In this document: one piece after another, positions 25,998 to 34,948 of the stretch | How positions within the stretch are numbered: position 1 is the first letter of the stretch | Layout of the letters: each line of letters begins with the position of its first letter | Origin: Methylobacterium radiotolerans JCM 2831 | GTDB lineage: Bacteria > Pseudomonadota > Alphaproteobacteria > Rhizobiales > Beijerinckiaceae | DNA: 64,000 nucleotides | Direction: 5' to 3' | NCBI RefSeq assembly: GCF_000019725.1 | Contig: NC_010505.1 | Coordinates: 1,786,001 to 1,850,000 of the forward strand | Made by a program: the position numbers and the translations under genes | The notes under the pieces: model-generated | The model's database searches: none | The model's input: only the letters and a program-made list of their open reading frames with translations | What the model was told of the DNA's origin: nothing

Positions 25998-26353
25998 CGA
26001 AGACCATCGCGGATCAGGGTGTTGACGTAGATCAGGGGCTCGAAGCCGGACGCGTCGCCGCGGAGGATCTGGTCGCTCCGGCTCATGTTCCAGAGGCCGA
26101 TCGAGATCAGGTCCGCGCGCAATTGCGGGGGAAGGCTGTTGGCGGGGTTGGCGAGATCATCGATGAGCATGCTCCAGAGGCGCTGGAGGAAGCTCGTGGC
26201 CTCCCAGCGCAGCTCCGCCGAGGCCTCTGCGGCGTCCGCCCGCTTCATCAGCTCGATCGCGCGATCGAACGCCTCGCGCTCGCGCTCGCGGCCGATGGCC
26301 GGGGAATCGCCCATGGTTTCCCGGTAGGCTTCCGCGTAAGACGCCCCGTACAT
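25994..26353 (-). CDS. flaF: flagellar biosynthesis regulator FlaF
   Basis: The 119-residue protein begins MYGASYAEAYRETMGDSP and ends LPPQLRADLISIGLWNMSRSDQILRGDASGFEPLIYVNTLIRDGL, matching FlaF. FlaF is needed for flagellin secretion and works opposite FlbT in Caulobacter. The ATG at 26353 was chosen because it gives the family N-terminus; an upstream in-frame start would add 22 unrelated residues. Confidence 0.93.
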   Translation of the reverse strand: MYGASYAEAYRETMGDSPAIGREREREAFDRAIELMKRADAAEASAELRWEATSFLQRLWSMLIDDLANPANSLPPQLRADLISIGLWNMSRSDQILRGDASGFEPLIYVNTLIRDGLR

Positions 26354-26440
26354 TGCCGACCTTGCCCTCTGTTTCCCGCGATGACTTGAGAGGCGGACGA
26401 GCCCTGACATAGCGGACACGTCGCGCGCTATCTCCGCCGT

Positions 26441-27496
26441 TCAGACGTAATCGATAAGGTTCATCTTCCGAAGTTCGTTCGTCAGGCTGTAGGATATCTG
26501 GAGCTGAGTCTGCAGATTGCTCTGGCGCGTCTTCAGCTCGACGGGGTCGACGTCCTCGAACGACCGGTAGCCGAGGGTCAGGCCCTTGATCTTGGCATCG
26601 AGCTGGGTGTCGATGCCTTTCATCCGCGCCTGGACGGTGCCGAGATCGGCCTGGATCTGCGTCAGGCCGAAGGTCGCGACGCCGGCCAGGTTGCGCATCT
26701 TGTCGAACACGGCCGACTGGGTTTCCGGCGCGAGGCTGGAGAGCCCGATCTGGGATCCGAGCGTGTACAGCTGAGCGAGCTGCCGAACGGTCTGGACGTT
26801 GGCGTTGACGGAGGTCTCCGCCGTCTCGGTGCCGCCGAGCTCGCTGCGGATGTTCACGTTGGAGGCGGACGACCAGGTCGCGCCCCACTGAGGGTCGGCG
26901 AACAGGGCGGCGGCGGGGCCGTCGAGGAACGCCTGCATCTGCGCGGCGGTGATGTTGAGGGCGTCCGGTGACGTCCCCGGCAGGAAGCCGAAGGCGGTCT
27001 GAAACGCGGTGTCGAACGCCGACTTCGCGGCCGGGGGCAGGCCGGTCTGCGAGTCGGCGATCGGGCGGTGATCGGTGTTGATCCCGGCGAACAGGGCCTG
27101 CCCCGCCACCGACGTGTTCAGGTGCCCGGTCAGGGCGGAGAGCCGCGCCGCGGCGCCCTGAGCGAGCTCGGCGCCGCTGCTGGCGAACGGCTTCCCGGGC
27201 GCGACCAGCGCCAGGAAGGACTCGCCGTCCGCGCGGATCTGATTGAGCGCCTCCTGCGTCGCCGTGAGGCGCAGGGTGGTCAACTTGTTCCGGCTCTGCT
27301 GGGCCTTCAGGTCGTCGACCGCCTGGCGGAGGTCGAGATCGAGGCCGGTCTTGTGGCCGAGCTCCAGGCCGACATCGGCGAACCGGCCATCATTGTCCAT
27401 CTCGACGTTGGCCTTCGCGATCTCGGCCTGCAGGCGCGCCGAATGGGAGCGGGGCGAGTTCCAGAGCGTCGCAGTCGAGATGTAGCTGGTCTTCAT
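26441..27496 (-). CDS. flgL: hook-filament junction protein FlgL
   Basis: The 351-residue protein begins MKTSYISTATLWNSPRSHSARLQAEIAKANVEM and ends DPVELKTRQSNLQTQLQISYSLTNELRKMNLIDYV, the flagellin-like terminal helices of FlgL. It connects the hook with the filament through FlgK. It is 3 bases from flgK and precedes flaF-flbT. Confidence 0.92.
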   Translation of the reverse strand: MKTSYISTATLWNSPRSHSARLQAEIAKANVEMDNDGRFADVGLELGHKTGLDLDLRQAVDDLKAQQSRNKLTTLRLTATQEALNQIRADGESFLALVAPGKPFASSGAELAQGAAARLSALTGHLNTSVAGQALFAGINTDHRPIADSQTGLPPAAKSAFDTAFQTAFGFLPGTSPDALNITAAQMQAFLDGPAAALFADPQWGATWSSASNVNIRSELGGTETAETSVNANVQTVRQLAQLYTLGSQIGLSSLAPETQSAVFDKMRNLAGVATFGLTQIQADLGTVQARMKGIDTQLDAKIKGLTLGYRSFEDVDPVELKTRQSNLQTQLQISYSLTNELRKMNLIDYV

Positions 27497-27499
27497 GGC

Positions 27500-28957
27500 T
27501 TATCTCACGGCATCGAGAAGGGATTGGAGCATCGCGTTGACCGTCGCGATCAGCTTCGCGGACGCCGCGTACGACTTCTCGAGCTGAAGCATCGTCGCCA
27601 CCTCGTCGTCGCGATTCACGCCGGTGGCGTTCGAGAGGGCGGTCGACGCGCTGTCCAGGAGCGCGGATTCCCGGTCCACCTGCTTCGATGCGCCCTGCCG
27701 GGTGGCCTCGAGCCAGCTCGCCGAGGTCTCCGCGGCCACCTGCAGCGTGGCCGCGTGCGGCAGTTCCGAGTCCGGCAGGAACGTCCGCTCCGCGCCCAGC
27801 GCGGCGCGGAGGGCCCTGAGGTGTTCGGCGAAGGCCGCCGCATTCGTGGTGTTGTAGGCGTATTGCGGGCCCGCGTTCATGCCGCCATCGCGCAGGGTGA
27901 ACGGGTTGCCGCCCTGCTCGGGATCGGCGGCCGGGTTGACGCGGATCGTGCCGGCCAGCCCCACCGTCCCCGCGGCGGGAAGGGCGGGGCCCCCCGGATA
28001 GGTGAGCAGCCCTGCCAGCGGCGTGCCGCCCAGCGACGTGCTGTCGGTTTCCGCCAAGGCGGCGATCAACCCGCCGGCGATCGCGTCCAGCTGCTTCTGG
28101 TACGTGACCGTGAGGTCGTCGCGGACGGTCATCTGTCCCACGATGCGACCGGTCTGCAGGGGCATGACGGACCCGTGGCCGGTCACCTGCACGCCGTCGA
28201 CGAAGACCGCCTTGCCGGCCGTTCCCGGGACGAAGGCCGCTGTCGACTCGAACGTGACCGTCCGGGGCCCGCGCTCGAACAGGGGCGACCCGTTATCGGC
28301 ATAGATCGCCATGTCGTTGTTCTCGCGGACGATCGTGCTGATGCCGATCTCCTGCGAGAGCTGGGCGAGGATCTTGTCGCGGTTATCTAGGGCGTCGCTG
28401 ATATCCTCGCCCCGCACGGTCCCGAGGACGACAGCACTGTTGGCGGCGTCGAACTTTCGGAGCAGGTCGTTGATCGTCGTGACGGAAGTCCGAATTTCGT
28501 GATCGGCATTCAGGCGCGTTGCCTGGATCTTGCTGCTCGCCTGGTTCAGGGCGCGCGCCAGGTCCCGGGCCGCCGCCACGGCGGCCTTCGCCAGATTGAT
28601 GTCGTTGGGCTCGCCGGCGGCATCGCCCAGGGCGATGTTCAGGGCGCCCACCTTGGCGGCGATGGACCGGCCCGCATCCGTGTCGCCGACCGTGTCCTCC
28701 AGGCTCGTGAGGCCGTCCAGAACCGCCTGATAACCGGCGAGTTCCGAGGTGCTGCCCATCATCCGGTCGAACAGGGCCGTGCTGCTGGCGCGGTTGATGA
28801 CGACCCGGACCGGGCCGTCCGTCGTGATCACTGACGCGATCTTGCGCGAGTAGGAGGGATCGTAGGCGCCCGCGACGTTGCGCGAGACCACGTCCGTCTG
28901 GATCGCGTTCGCCTGCAGGGAGCCGCGCGCGGCGTTGAGTGCAACGGAGAGGCCCAT
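27500..28957 (-). CDS. flgK: hook-associated protein FlgK
   Basis: The 485-residue protein starts MGLSVALNAARGSLQANAIQTDVVSRNVAGAYDPSYSRK, the rod/hook N-terminal motif. It has the FlgK central piece DNRDKILAQLSQEIGISTIVRENNDMAIYADNGSPLFERGPRTV and ends VNRDDEVATMLQLEKSYAASAKLIATVNAMLQSLLDAVR. It forms the first junction ring after the hook. The gap to flgE is 23 bases. Confidence 0.95.
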   Translation of the reverse strand: MGLSVALNAARGSLQANAIQTDVVSRNVAGAYDPSYSRKIASVITTDGPVRVVINRASSTALFDRMMGSTSELAGYQAVLDGLTSLEDTVGDTDAGRSIAAKVGALNIALGDAAGEPNDINLAKAAVAAARDLARALNQASSKIQATRLNADHEIRTSVTTINDLLRKFDAANSAVVLGTVRGEDISDALDNRDKILAQLSQEIGISTIVRENNDMAIYADNGSPLFERGPRTVTFESTAAFVPGTAGKAVFVDGVQVTGHGSVMPLQTGRIVGQMTVRDDLTVTYQKQLDAIAGGLIAALAETDSTSLGGTPLAGLLTYPGGPALPAAGTVGLAGTIRVNPAADPEQGGNPFTLRDGGMNAGPQYAYNTTNAAAFAEHLRALRAALGAERTFLPDSELPHAATLQVAAETSASWLEATRQGASKQVDRESALLDSASTALSNATGVNRDDEVATMLQLEKSYAASAKLIATVNAMLQSLLDAVR

Positions 28958-28980
28958 CTCGATCGTCCCCTAGTCCGGCT

Positions 28981-30204
28981 TCAGCGCTTCAGGTTGACGA
29001 GAAGCTCGAGCATCTCCGAGCCGGTCTGGAAGACTTTCGAGTTGGCGCCGTAGGTCGTCTGCGCCTCGATCATCGTCGCCAGCTCGTTGCCGAGATCGAC
29101 GGTCGAGTTCTCGAGCATCTTCGACTGGATGTGGCCGCGGCCGCCGACATTGGCGAAGCCGATCTGCGCCGGCCCCGATTCGGGGTTGACGTCGAAGACG
29201 TTGCCGGCACGGGGAGTCAGATTGTCCGGACTCCCGACGCTCGCCACCGGGATCCGGAAGGCCGCGCGGCGCGATCCGTCCCTGTAGATCGCGTAGACCG
29301 TGCCGTCCGTGTCGATGTCGGCGCCCTCGACGGCGCTGGCCGCGTTTCCGTTGACGGACCGGGCTTTGATGTCGCTGACCTGTGCGACGTCCGCCACCTG
29401 CGACAGCGGCGACAGGTCGAGGGTGAAGGGCTGCCCGTTCGGGACGGTGAAGTTCAGCTTCGGCGCGCCCGCGATCTGGCCGAACGCGTTGAAGGTCAGC
29501 GTCGTCGGCCCCCCGAGCGGTGTTCCGGGATAGTTCCCCGGCAAGCTGGCATCGTAGGCCGTGACCTGCCACGTGTTGTTGGCCGTCTTGGCGAAGTAGA
29601 GATCGGCCTTGAAGGGGTGGCCGAGATTGTCGTAGGTCGTGATCGAACTCTTCAGCGAGTAGCCCGGCGGGTTGGTCGCGATCGGGGTGTCGCTGAACAG
29701 GTTGCCTTCGAGCGTCCCGGCCGTGGACGGGCTCGTCTTCATCGCCAGCTTCGCCACGTTGACGTTCATCATCCCGTCGAAGCTGTTCAGCGACACGCTC
29801 GGCTCGCCATTCGCCAGGCTGTAGCCCTGGAGGCGCATGCCGGCGGCATTGACGAGATCGCCCGTCTGCCCGTCGACCACGAAGTTTCCGGCCCGGGTCA
29901 GATAGGATCGTCCGGACCCGTCCTTCACCACGAAGAAGCCGTTGCCCTTGATGGTGAGATCCGTCGGCGAGTTCGTGGCGGTCCCGGTGCCCTCTTCGCT
30001 GATCCTGTGCCGGACCACCGTGTCGACGGATCCCGCATCGTATGATCCGGGGCTGGGGTCGATCAGGAGCGACGAGAACTCCGTCGACGCGCGCTTGTAC
30101 CCGGTCGTGTTCTGATTCTGGATGTTGTCGGCAACTGTTCCCAGTCTGTTGGACTGCGCGTTCATGCCGGAAACACCGGCGTGCAGCACACCATACAGGC
30201 CCAT
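28981..30204 (-). CDS. flgE: flagellar hook protein FlgE
   Basis: The 407-residue protein starts MGLYGVLHAGVSGMNAQSNRLGTVADNIQNQNTTGYKR and carries NSPTDLTIKGNGFFVVKDGSGRSYLTRAGNF. It ends LGNELATMIEAQTTYGANSKVFQTGSEMLELLVNLKR, all standard for the hook subunit. The ATG at 30204, after an AGAGGA-type ribosome site, was chosen because the hook N-terminus begins there. It heads the flgE-flgK-flgL-flaF-flbT-flgD run. Confidence 0.96.
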   Translation of the reverse strand: MGLYGVLHAGVSGMNAQSNRLGTVADNIQNQNTTGYKRASTEFSSLLIDPSPGSYDAGSVDTVVRHRISEEGTGTATNSPTDLTIKGNGFFVVKDGSGRSYLTRAGNFVVDGQTGDLVNAAGMRLQGYSLANGEPSVSLNSFDGMMNVNVAKLAMKTSPSTAGTLEGNLFSDTPIATNPPGYSLKSSITTYDNLGHPFKADLYFAKTANNTWQVTAYDASLPGNYPGTPLGGPTTLTFNAFGQIAGAPKLNFTVPNGQPFTLDLSPLSQVADVAQVSDIKARSVNGNAASAVEGADIDTDGTVYAIYRDGSRRAAFRIPVASVGSPDNLTPRAGNVFDVNPESGPAQIGFANVGGRGHIQSKMLENSTVDLGNELATMIEAQTTYGANSKVFQTGSEMLELLVNLKR

Positions 30205-30317
30205 GGCGAGGATCCTCTCATCCGAAACCGTCGCGTTACTCAGAGCAGGGCTCGCTTGCCCGAAGCTTTCGGCGCCGGATTTCGGTCTGCCGCGGGCGCC
30301 CGGGGCTCGGCTCTCGA

Positions 30318-31637
30318 TCAGCTCCGCAGCGCGGTTGCGAGATCTAGAAAGGCGTCGAGGCTCTGCGGATCGGTCGGGTCCTGCCGCAGGGCGTCGTAGA
30401 TCTTCGGGACCAGGGCGACCGCCTGATCCAGCTCCGGGTCGGCCCCGACATGGTAGCCGCCCATCAGGCGCAGATCCCGGGAATCCTCGTAACGCGCGAT
30501 CAGGCTCTTGAGCATGCGCACGAGCTGGCGCTGCTGCTCGGTCCAGACGCGGTCGGCGAGGCGGGAGATCGAGCCGAGCACGTCGATCGCCGGGTAGCGG
30601 CCCTGGTCGGCGATGGCCCGGTCGAGGACGATGTGTCCGTCGAGGGTTCCGCGGATACTGTCGGCCACGGGATCGTTGTGGTCGTCCCCGTCGACCAGCA
30701 CCGAGAAGAGTCCGGTGATCGCCCCGCCCCCGTCCAGGCCGGGACCGGCCCGCTCCAGCAGGCGCGGCAGATCGCCGAACACGCTCGGCGGGTAGCCCCG
30801 CGCAACGGGCGGCTCGCCGGCGGCCAGCGCCACCTCGCGGGCGGCATGGGCGAAGCGCGTCACCGAATCGAGCACGAGCAGGACGGACTGGCCCTGGTCC
30901 CGGAAATACTCGGCGACCGCGAAGGCGAGCTTCGGGGCCTGCCGACGCATCATCGGGCTCTCGTCGCCCGTCGCGACGACGACGACCGCGCGCGACCGGC
31001 TCTCCCGCATCGGGCCCTCGAGGAACTCCCGCACCTCGCGTCCGCGCTCGCCCACCAGGGCGACGACGACGGCGTCGAACCCCGAGCAGCGGGCGAGCAT
31101 GGAGAGCAGCGTCGTCTTCCCGACCCCTGAGCCGGCAAAAATGCCGATCCGCTGGGCCGCGCAGAGCGGCGTGAACAGGTCCATCGCCCGCACGCCGGTC
31201 CGGAGCGGGCTGTCCACCCGCGACCGCGCCATCGCGGGCGGCGGGTCCGCGTCCAGCGGCATCGCCCGCGTGCCCGTCGGAAGATCCCCCTTCCCGTCGA
31301 TCGGTGTCCCGAGGGCGTTGACGACCCGGTCCTTCCACGCCTCGCAGGGCCGAGCTCCGGAGGTCGGCACCCGGTAGGCCGGCGCCCCCAGGCCGGCCTC
31401 GATCCGGCCCTCGAACGGCTTGAGGATCACGCCATCTTCGTCGATCCGCACAACCTCGCCGTCGATCTCGCGGCCCGCGGCCTCGATCCGCATGCGGTCG
31501 CCGAGTCTCAGGAGCGGCACGGCGATGCGGATCCGGCAATGGCCCGCGCCGATCTCCCTGACCGACCCGCCGATCCGGATGAGGGGGGGATCGTCCCGAC
31601 GCCCCAGCATGGCGGCGACGCGGTCGAGGGCGTTCAT
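30318..31637 (-). CDS. fliI: flagellar export ATPase FliI
   Basis: The 439-residue protein is an F1-beta-like ATPase. It has a Walker A at residues 169-176 (GSGVGKTT), a Walker B region (QSVLLVLDSVTRFAHAAREV), and the FliI signatures GYPPSVFGDLPRLLERAG and DPVADSIRGTLDGHIVLDR. It powers unloading of export substrates in the cytoplasm with FliH and FliJ. It lies between flgF and flgE, as in rhizobia. Confidence 0.96.
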   Translation of the reverse strand: MNALDRVAAMLGRRDDPPLIRIGGSVREIGAGHCRIRIAVPLLRLGDRMRIEAAGREIDGEVVRIDEDGVILKPFEGRIEAGLGAPAYRVPTSGARPCEAWKDRVVNALGTPIDGKGDLPTGTRAMPLDADPPPAMARSRVDSPLRTGVRAMDLFTPLCAAQRIGIFAGSGVGKTTLLSMLARCSGFDAVVVALVGERGREVREFLEGPMRESRSRAVVVVATGDESPMMRRQAPKLAFAVAEYFRDQGQSVLLVLDSVTRFAHAAREVALAAGEPPVARGYPPSVFGDLPRLLERAGPGLDGGGAITGLFSVLVDGDDHNDPVADSIRGTLDGHIVLDRAIADQGRYPAIDVLGSISRLADRVWTEQQRQLVRMLKSLIARYEDSRDLRLMGGYHVGADPELDQAVALVPKIYDALRQDPTDPQSLDAFLDLATALRS

Positions 31638-31674
31638 GCGGTTTCCCGGAGGTCAGGACGGGAGCGAGGGCGGC

Positions 31675-32415
31675 TCACGCGGTCGGGCCGAGGCCGCGGA
31701 TGGCGTCCTGCAGCGACGATTCCGATTCCGCCACCGCGGCCGCCGCGCTCTGGAAAGCGCGCGTGATCTCGATGAGCCGCGACATCTCCATGACCGGATT
31801 GACGTTGGCGCCCTCTTGGAAGCCCTGCTGGACCCGGACCGTCGTCTCGTCGCGCTGGTTGAAGTCGAGGATCGGCCGGCCCGGAACGTCGGACGCCACC
31901 GCGCCGCCGGCGACGCGCGTCAGCTTCGCGGCGGGGTCCAGCCGGAACACGCCGAGCGCCCCGATCTGGTTGGTGCCCTGGGAGACGATCCCGTCCTGGC
32001 CGATCGTGAGCGGCGGCCCTTCCGGGTCGACGGTCAGCGGCGACCCGCCGGGATCCAGGATGGCGCGCCCGTCGAGATCCTGAAGGTCGCCGGCGGCCGT
32101 GACCTGCATGCGGCCGTCCCGCGTGTAGACCATGCCCCGCGGCCCGCGCACGGCCAGCCAGCCGTCGCCCTGAAGGCCGACATCGAGCGGGGAATCCGTC
32201 TTGATCAGCGGGCCGGCCTTGCGTGAGAGGAACGTCTCGCCCGGCGTCGCGAAGGCGACGTCGCGGTGACCCGCTTGGGACAGGATCGTCTCGAACTTCA
32301 CCTCTTCCGCCCGGTACCCGACCGTCCCGAGATTGGCGACGTTGGCGGCCACCGTGTTCAGGCGCTGCTCGAGCGCCATCTGGGCGGACAGCGTGACGTA
32401 GAGCGACGACTGCAT
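31675..32415 (-). CDS. flgF: flagellar proximal rod protein FlgF
   Basis: The 246-residue protein starts MQSSLYVTLSAQMALEQRLNTVAANVANLGTVGYRAEEVKFE and contains SPLDVGLQGDGWLAVRGPRGMVYTRDG. It ends VQQGFQEGANVNPVMEMSRLIEITRAFQSA, the FlgF pattern. The ATG at 32415 gives the rod N-terminus and falls just after the stop of the DUF1217 gene. It forms the proximal rod with FlgB and FlgC. Confidence 0.94.
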   Translation of the reverse strand: MQSSLYVTLSAQMALEQRLNTVAANVANLGTVGYRAEEVKFETILSQAGHRDVAFATPGETFLSRKAGPLIKTDSPLDVGLQGDGWLAVRGPRGMVYTRDGRMQVTAAGDLQDLDGRAILDPGGSPLTVDPEGPPLTIGQDGIVSQGTNQIGALGVFRLDPAAKLTRVAGGAVASDVPGRPILDFNQRDETTVRVQQGFQEGANVNPVMEMSRLIEITRAFQSAAAAVAESESSLQDAIRGLGPTA

Positions 32416-32416
32416 G

Positions 32417-33835
32417 TCAGTGGCCCCCGAGCCGGATGGATTGCAGCTTGAGCAGGACACCGGTGTCGAAGCCGCCGTCGGCTCCGCCGAACAGTGAGAG
32501 TGCGGGCTGTGCCGCCGTGTCGTTCTTGGCGTCCCACATGATGGTGAAGCGCCTGATGAAGCGGTCGAGCTTCTCCGGGTCCTGGAAGGTCGTGATGTCG
32601 AGCTTCCTGCTGATCTGAGCGACCTGCGAATCCAGGTTGCTCCGCGCCATCTCGGCCGGGAAACCGAGCGTCGTCCGGACGACCTCGGCCAGGGCCTTGT
32701 CCGCCAGGATGCCGTAGATGGACTTGATGGTCCCGGCTTGGCGCTTGAAGTAGAGCGCCAGCCGCGTGCCCTGGTCCTGCGCGCCCGCGTCATCCTCGAG
32801 TGTCTGACGGACATAGGCGTCGACCGTCGCGGAGCGGGCCGCGACGCGCGCATCCTTGAACCGGTCGATGAACTGGCTGAGCGTCCTCGGATCCCGAAGC
32901 GACGCGACGTCGAGATTCTTCGCGATCAGGGCCGCTTGGGCCTTCGGATCCTTCGAGGCGTTCGTCGCGGGAAGACCGAGGGTGCTCCAGACGATGTCGG
33001 TCAGTGTCGTGTCGGCGACGATGTCTTGAGCGGTCTGGAGCGTGCTCGCCTTGGCTCGGAAGTAGGCGGCCAGTTTCTCGGTCTCCGCATCCGAGTTGGC
33101 GTAGGTCCCGGAGGGTCGGAAATAGGGGTCGATGATCGCCTTCCGCCCTTCCTTGCGCATCGCCAGGTACTCGTCGATGAACGCGTCTACGGCCGCCGGA
33201 TTCTGAAAGGTCGCCGCGTCGAACTTGCTCGCGATCTCCGCGGCCTGTGTGGCGGGATCCGCCGTCTCGGAGGCGGGCGGCAGCCCCACCGTAGCGCGGA
33301 CGATCGACGAGAGCTTGGGATCCGAGACGATATCGTCCACGGAGGTCGCATAAGCCGCGAAATCGGAAATGTACTGTGTATCCCGGCCGGTCTGATTGTC
33401 GTAGGCCAGTTTTTGCTGGTCGACCGTCTTGTTGGCGCCGACGGACTCGAGCATGGCCTCGACTTCAGGATTGTCGAATGTCTTCGGCTTGCTGGGGTCG
33501 TCACCGTAGGACCGGAAGTTGAAGGCGTTCGCGAAGTCCCTGTACCGCGTGTCCTGCAGCCGGTCGACCAGGACGTGCCCGTTCGCGTCGGGTTCCCCGA
33601 GGAGAACCTTCTTCATGAAGCTCTTGGCGTAGGCCATGTCCTCGAGACCGAAGGCGCGCATGGCGAAATTGAAGAGCCGCGCGTTTCCGATGAAGTCGTC
33701 GACTGACGTGACGTCGCCGATGTGCTCCGAGAAGTACTTCGTGTCGTTCGCGACCGCGCGCTCGGCCGCCTTGTTCTTCAGGGACTTCGCGATATCCCGG
33801 GATATGAGCGTGTAGTCCATATAGGTGGAAGACAT
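32417..33835 (-). CDS. DUF1217 family protein with four repeats
   Basis: The 472-residue protein is built of four imperfect repeats of about 104 residues, beginning near 34, 155, 258 and 362. Each has an aromatic start (YFSEH, YISDF, YFRAK, YFKRQ), a helix like DIVxDxxLxxIVxxTLGLP, and an end like FQNPAAVDAFIDEY. This is the DUF1217 arrangement found next to flgF in many Hyphomicrobiales; its job is not established. There is no signal peptide. Position at the head of the flgF-fliI operon suggests a hook-rod or export role, possibly as an exported structural protein. Confidence 0.8.
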   Translation of the reverse strand: MSSTYMDYTLISRDIAKSLKNKAAERAVANDTKYFSEHIGDVTSVDDFIGNARLFNFAMRAFGLEDMAYAKSFMKKVLLGEPDANGHVLVDRLQDTRYRDFANAFNFRSYGDDPSKPKTFDNPEVEAMLESVGANKTVDQQKLAYDNQTGRDTQYISDFAAYATSVDDIVSDPKLSSIVRATVGLPPASETADPATQAAEIASKFDAATFQNPAAVDAFIDEYLAMRKEGRKAIIDPYFRPSGTYANSDAETEKLAAYFRAKASTLQTAQDIVADTTLTDIVWSTLGLPATNASKDPKAQAALIAKNLDVASLRDPRTLSQFIDRFKDARVAARSATVDAYVRQTLEDDAGAQDQGTRLALYFKRQAGTIKSIYGILADKALAEVVRTTLGFPAEMARSNLDSQVAQISRKLDITTFQDPEKLDRFIRRFTIMWDAKNDTAAQPALSLFGGADGGFDTGVLLKLQSIRLGGH

Positions 33836-34058
33836 GCATCGTCTCCAGATTTCGCGCGCCTGCGGGATCGTGCGACGGCGGTGCGTTGGTGTCGGTGAAC
33901 ACGCGGCATCTCGGTGCTTCCTAAGGCCCGGAGCTTGTCCGGACCTTGCCCGTGCCGCTCCGAGAGCTTCGGGGCGGCGCAGCGGTCAGGCTCCAGCCCT
34001 GCGCAAGCATGGCGGTCTACGGCCTGACGGATCAACCGTTACGACATCGAGGCGCCGC

Positions 34059-34946
34059 GTGGGTGTAATCATCGGCTTACTGATCGCGGCGGCCAGCGTG
34101 GGCGGCGGCTTCTGGGCTCTCGGCGGCCACCTGACCGTGGTCTGGCAGCCATTCGAGTTCATCATCGTCGGCGGGGCCGCGATCGGCGCGTTCATCGTCG
34201 CCAATCCCGCCGGCGTGGTGCTGGACACCGGCAGCGCGCTGAGGGACGCCGTCTTCGCGCGCGTTCCCAGGCGGGAGGATTACCTCGAACTTCTCGGTCT
34301 TCTGTTCGCCTTGACCCGGGAGGTGCGCTCGAAGCCGCGCAACGAGGTCGAGGGCCATCTGGAGCGTCCCGGCGAATCCGAGATCTTCAAGGCCTACCCG
34401 CGCGCAGCGCGGGACCCGGCGCTGACCCTGTTCATCTGCGACTACGTGCGCCTGATCATCATCGGCAACGCGCGCCCCTACGACGTCGAGGCGCTGATGG
34501 AGGAGGAGATCGCCACGCACCGGCGCGACAAGTTGAAGGTGTACAACGCGCTGATGATCACGGCGGACGGCCTGCCCGCCCTCGGCATCGTCGCGGCGAT
34601 CCTCGGGATCGTGAAGGCGATGGGCGCGCTCGATCAGTCGCCCGCGCTTCTGGGAAGCCTGATCGGCTCGGCGCTGGTCGGCACGTTCACGGGCATCTTC
34701 GTCTCGTACACGGTGGTCGCGCCGGTCGCCAACAAGATCAAGGCGACGCGCGAATCGCAGGCGCGGCTCTACATCATCGTGAAGCAGACCCTGCTGGCCT
34801 ACATGAACGGCGCCCTGCCGCAGATCGCCGTCGAGTACGGGCGCAAGGCGATCACCTCTGCCAACAGGCCGACCATCGACGAGGTCGAGGACGCGACGAT
34901 GACGGCCTCGCCGCGCGGCGAGACCGTCCTGCGCGAGGCGGCTTGA
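34059..34946 (+). CDS. motA: flagellar motor stator protein MotA
   Basis: The 295-residue protein has four membrane spans: the first pair at the N-terminus (VGVIIGLLIAAASVGGGFWALGG) and the second around residues 165-225 (LPALGIVAAILGIVKAMGAL; LIGSALVGTFTGIFVSYTVVAPV). The cytoplasmic loop has the charged rotor-facing region (LFALTREVRSKPRNEVEGHLERP). It starts at a GTG (34059) with GAGG eight bases upstream; no ATG fits. It opens the plus-strand operon motA-fliM-(orf)-fliN-fliG-flhB and pairs with MotB encoded at 3,883. Confidence 0.94.
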   Translation: MGVIIGLLIAAASVGGGFWALGGHLTVVWQPFEFIIVGGAAIGAFIVANPAGVVLDTGSALRDAVFARVPRREDYLELLGLLFALTREVRSKPRNEVEGHLERPGESEIFKAYPRAARDPALTLFICDYVRLIIIGNARPYDVEALMEEEIATHRRDKLKVYNALMITADGLPALGIVAAILGIVKAMGALDQSPALLGSLIGSALVGTFTGIFVSYTVVAPVANKIKATRESQARLYIIVKQTLLAYMNGALPQIAVEYGRKAITSANRPTIDEVEDATMTASPRGETVLREAA

Positions 34947-34948
34947 CG

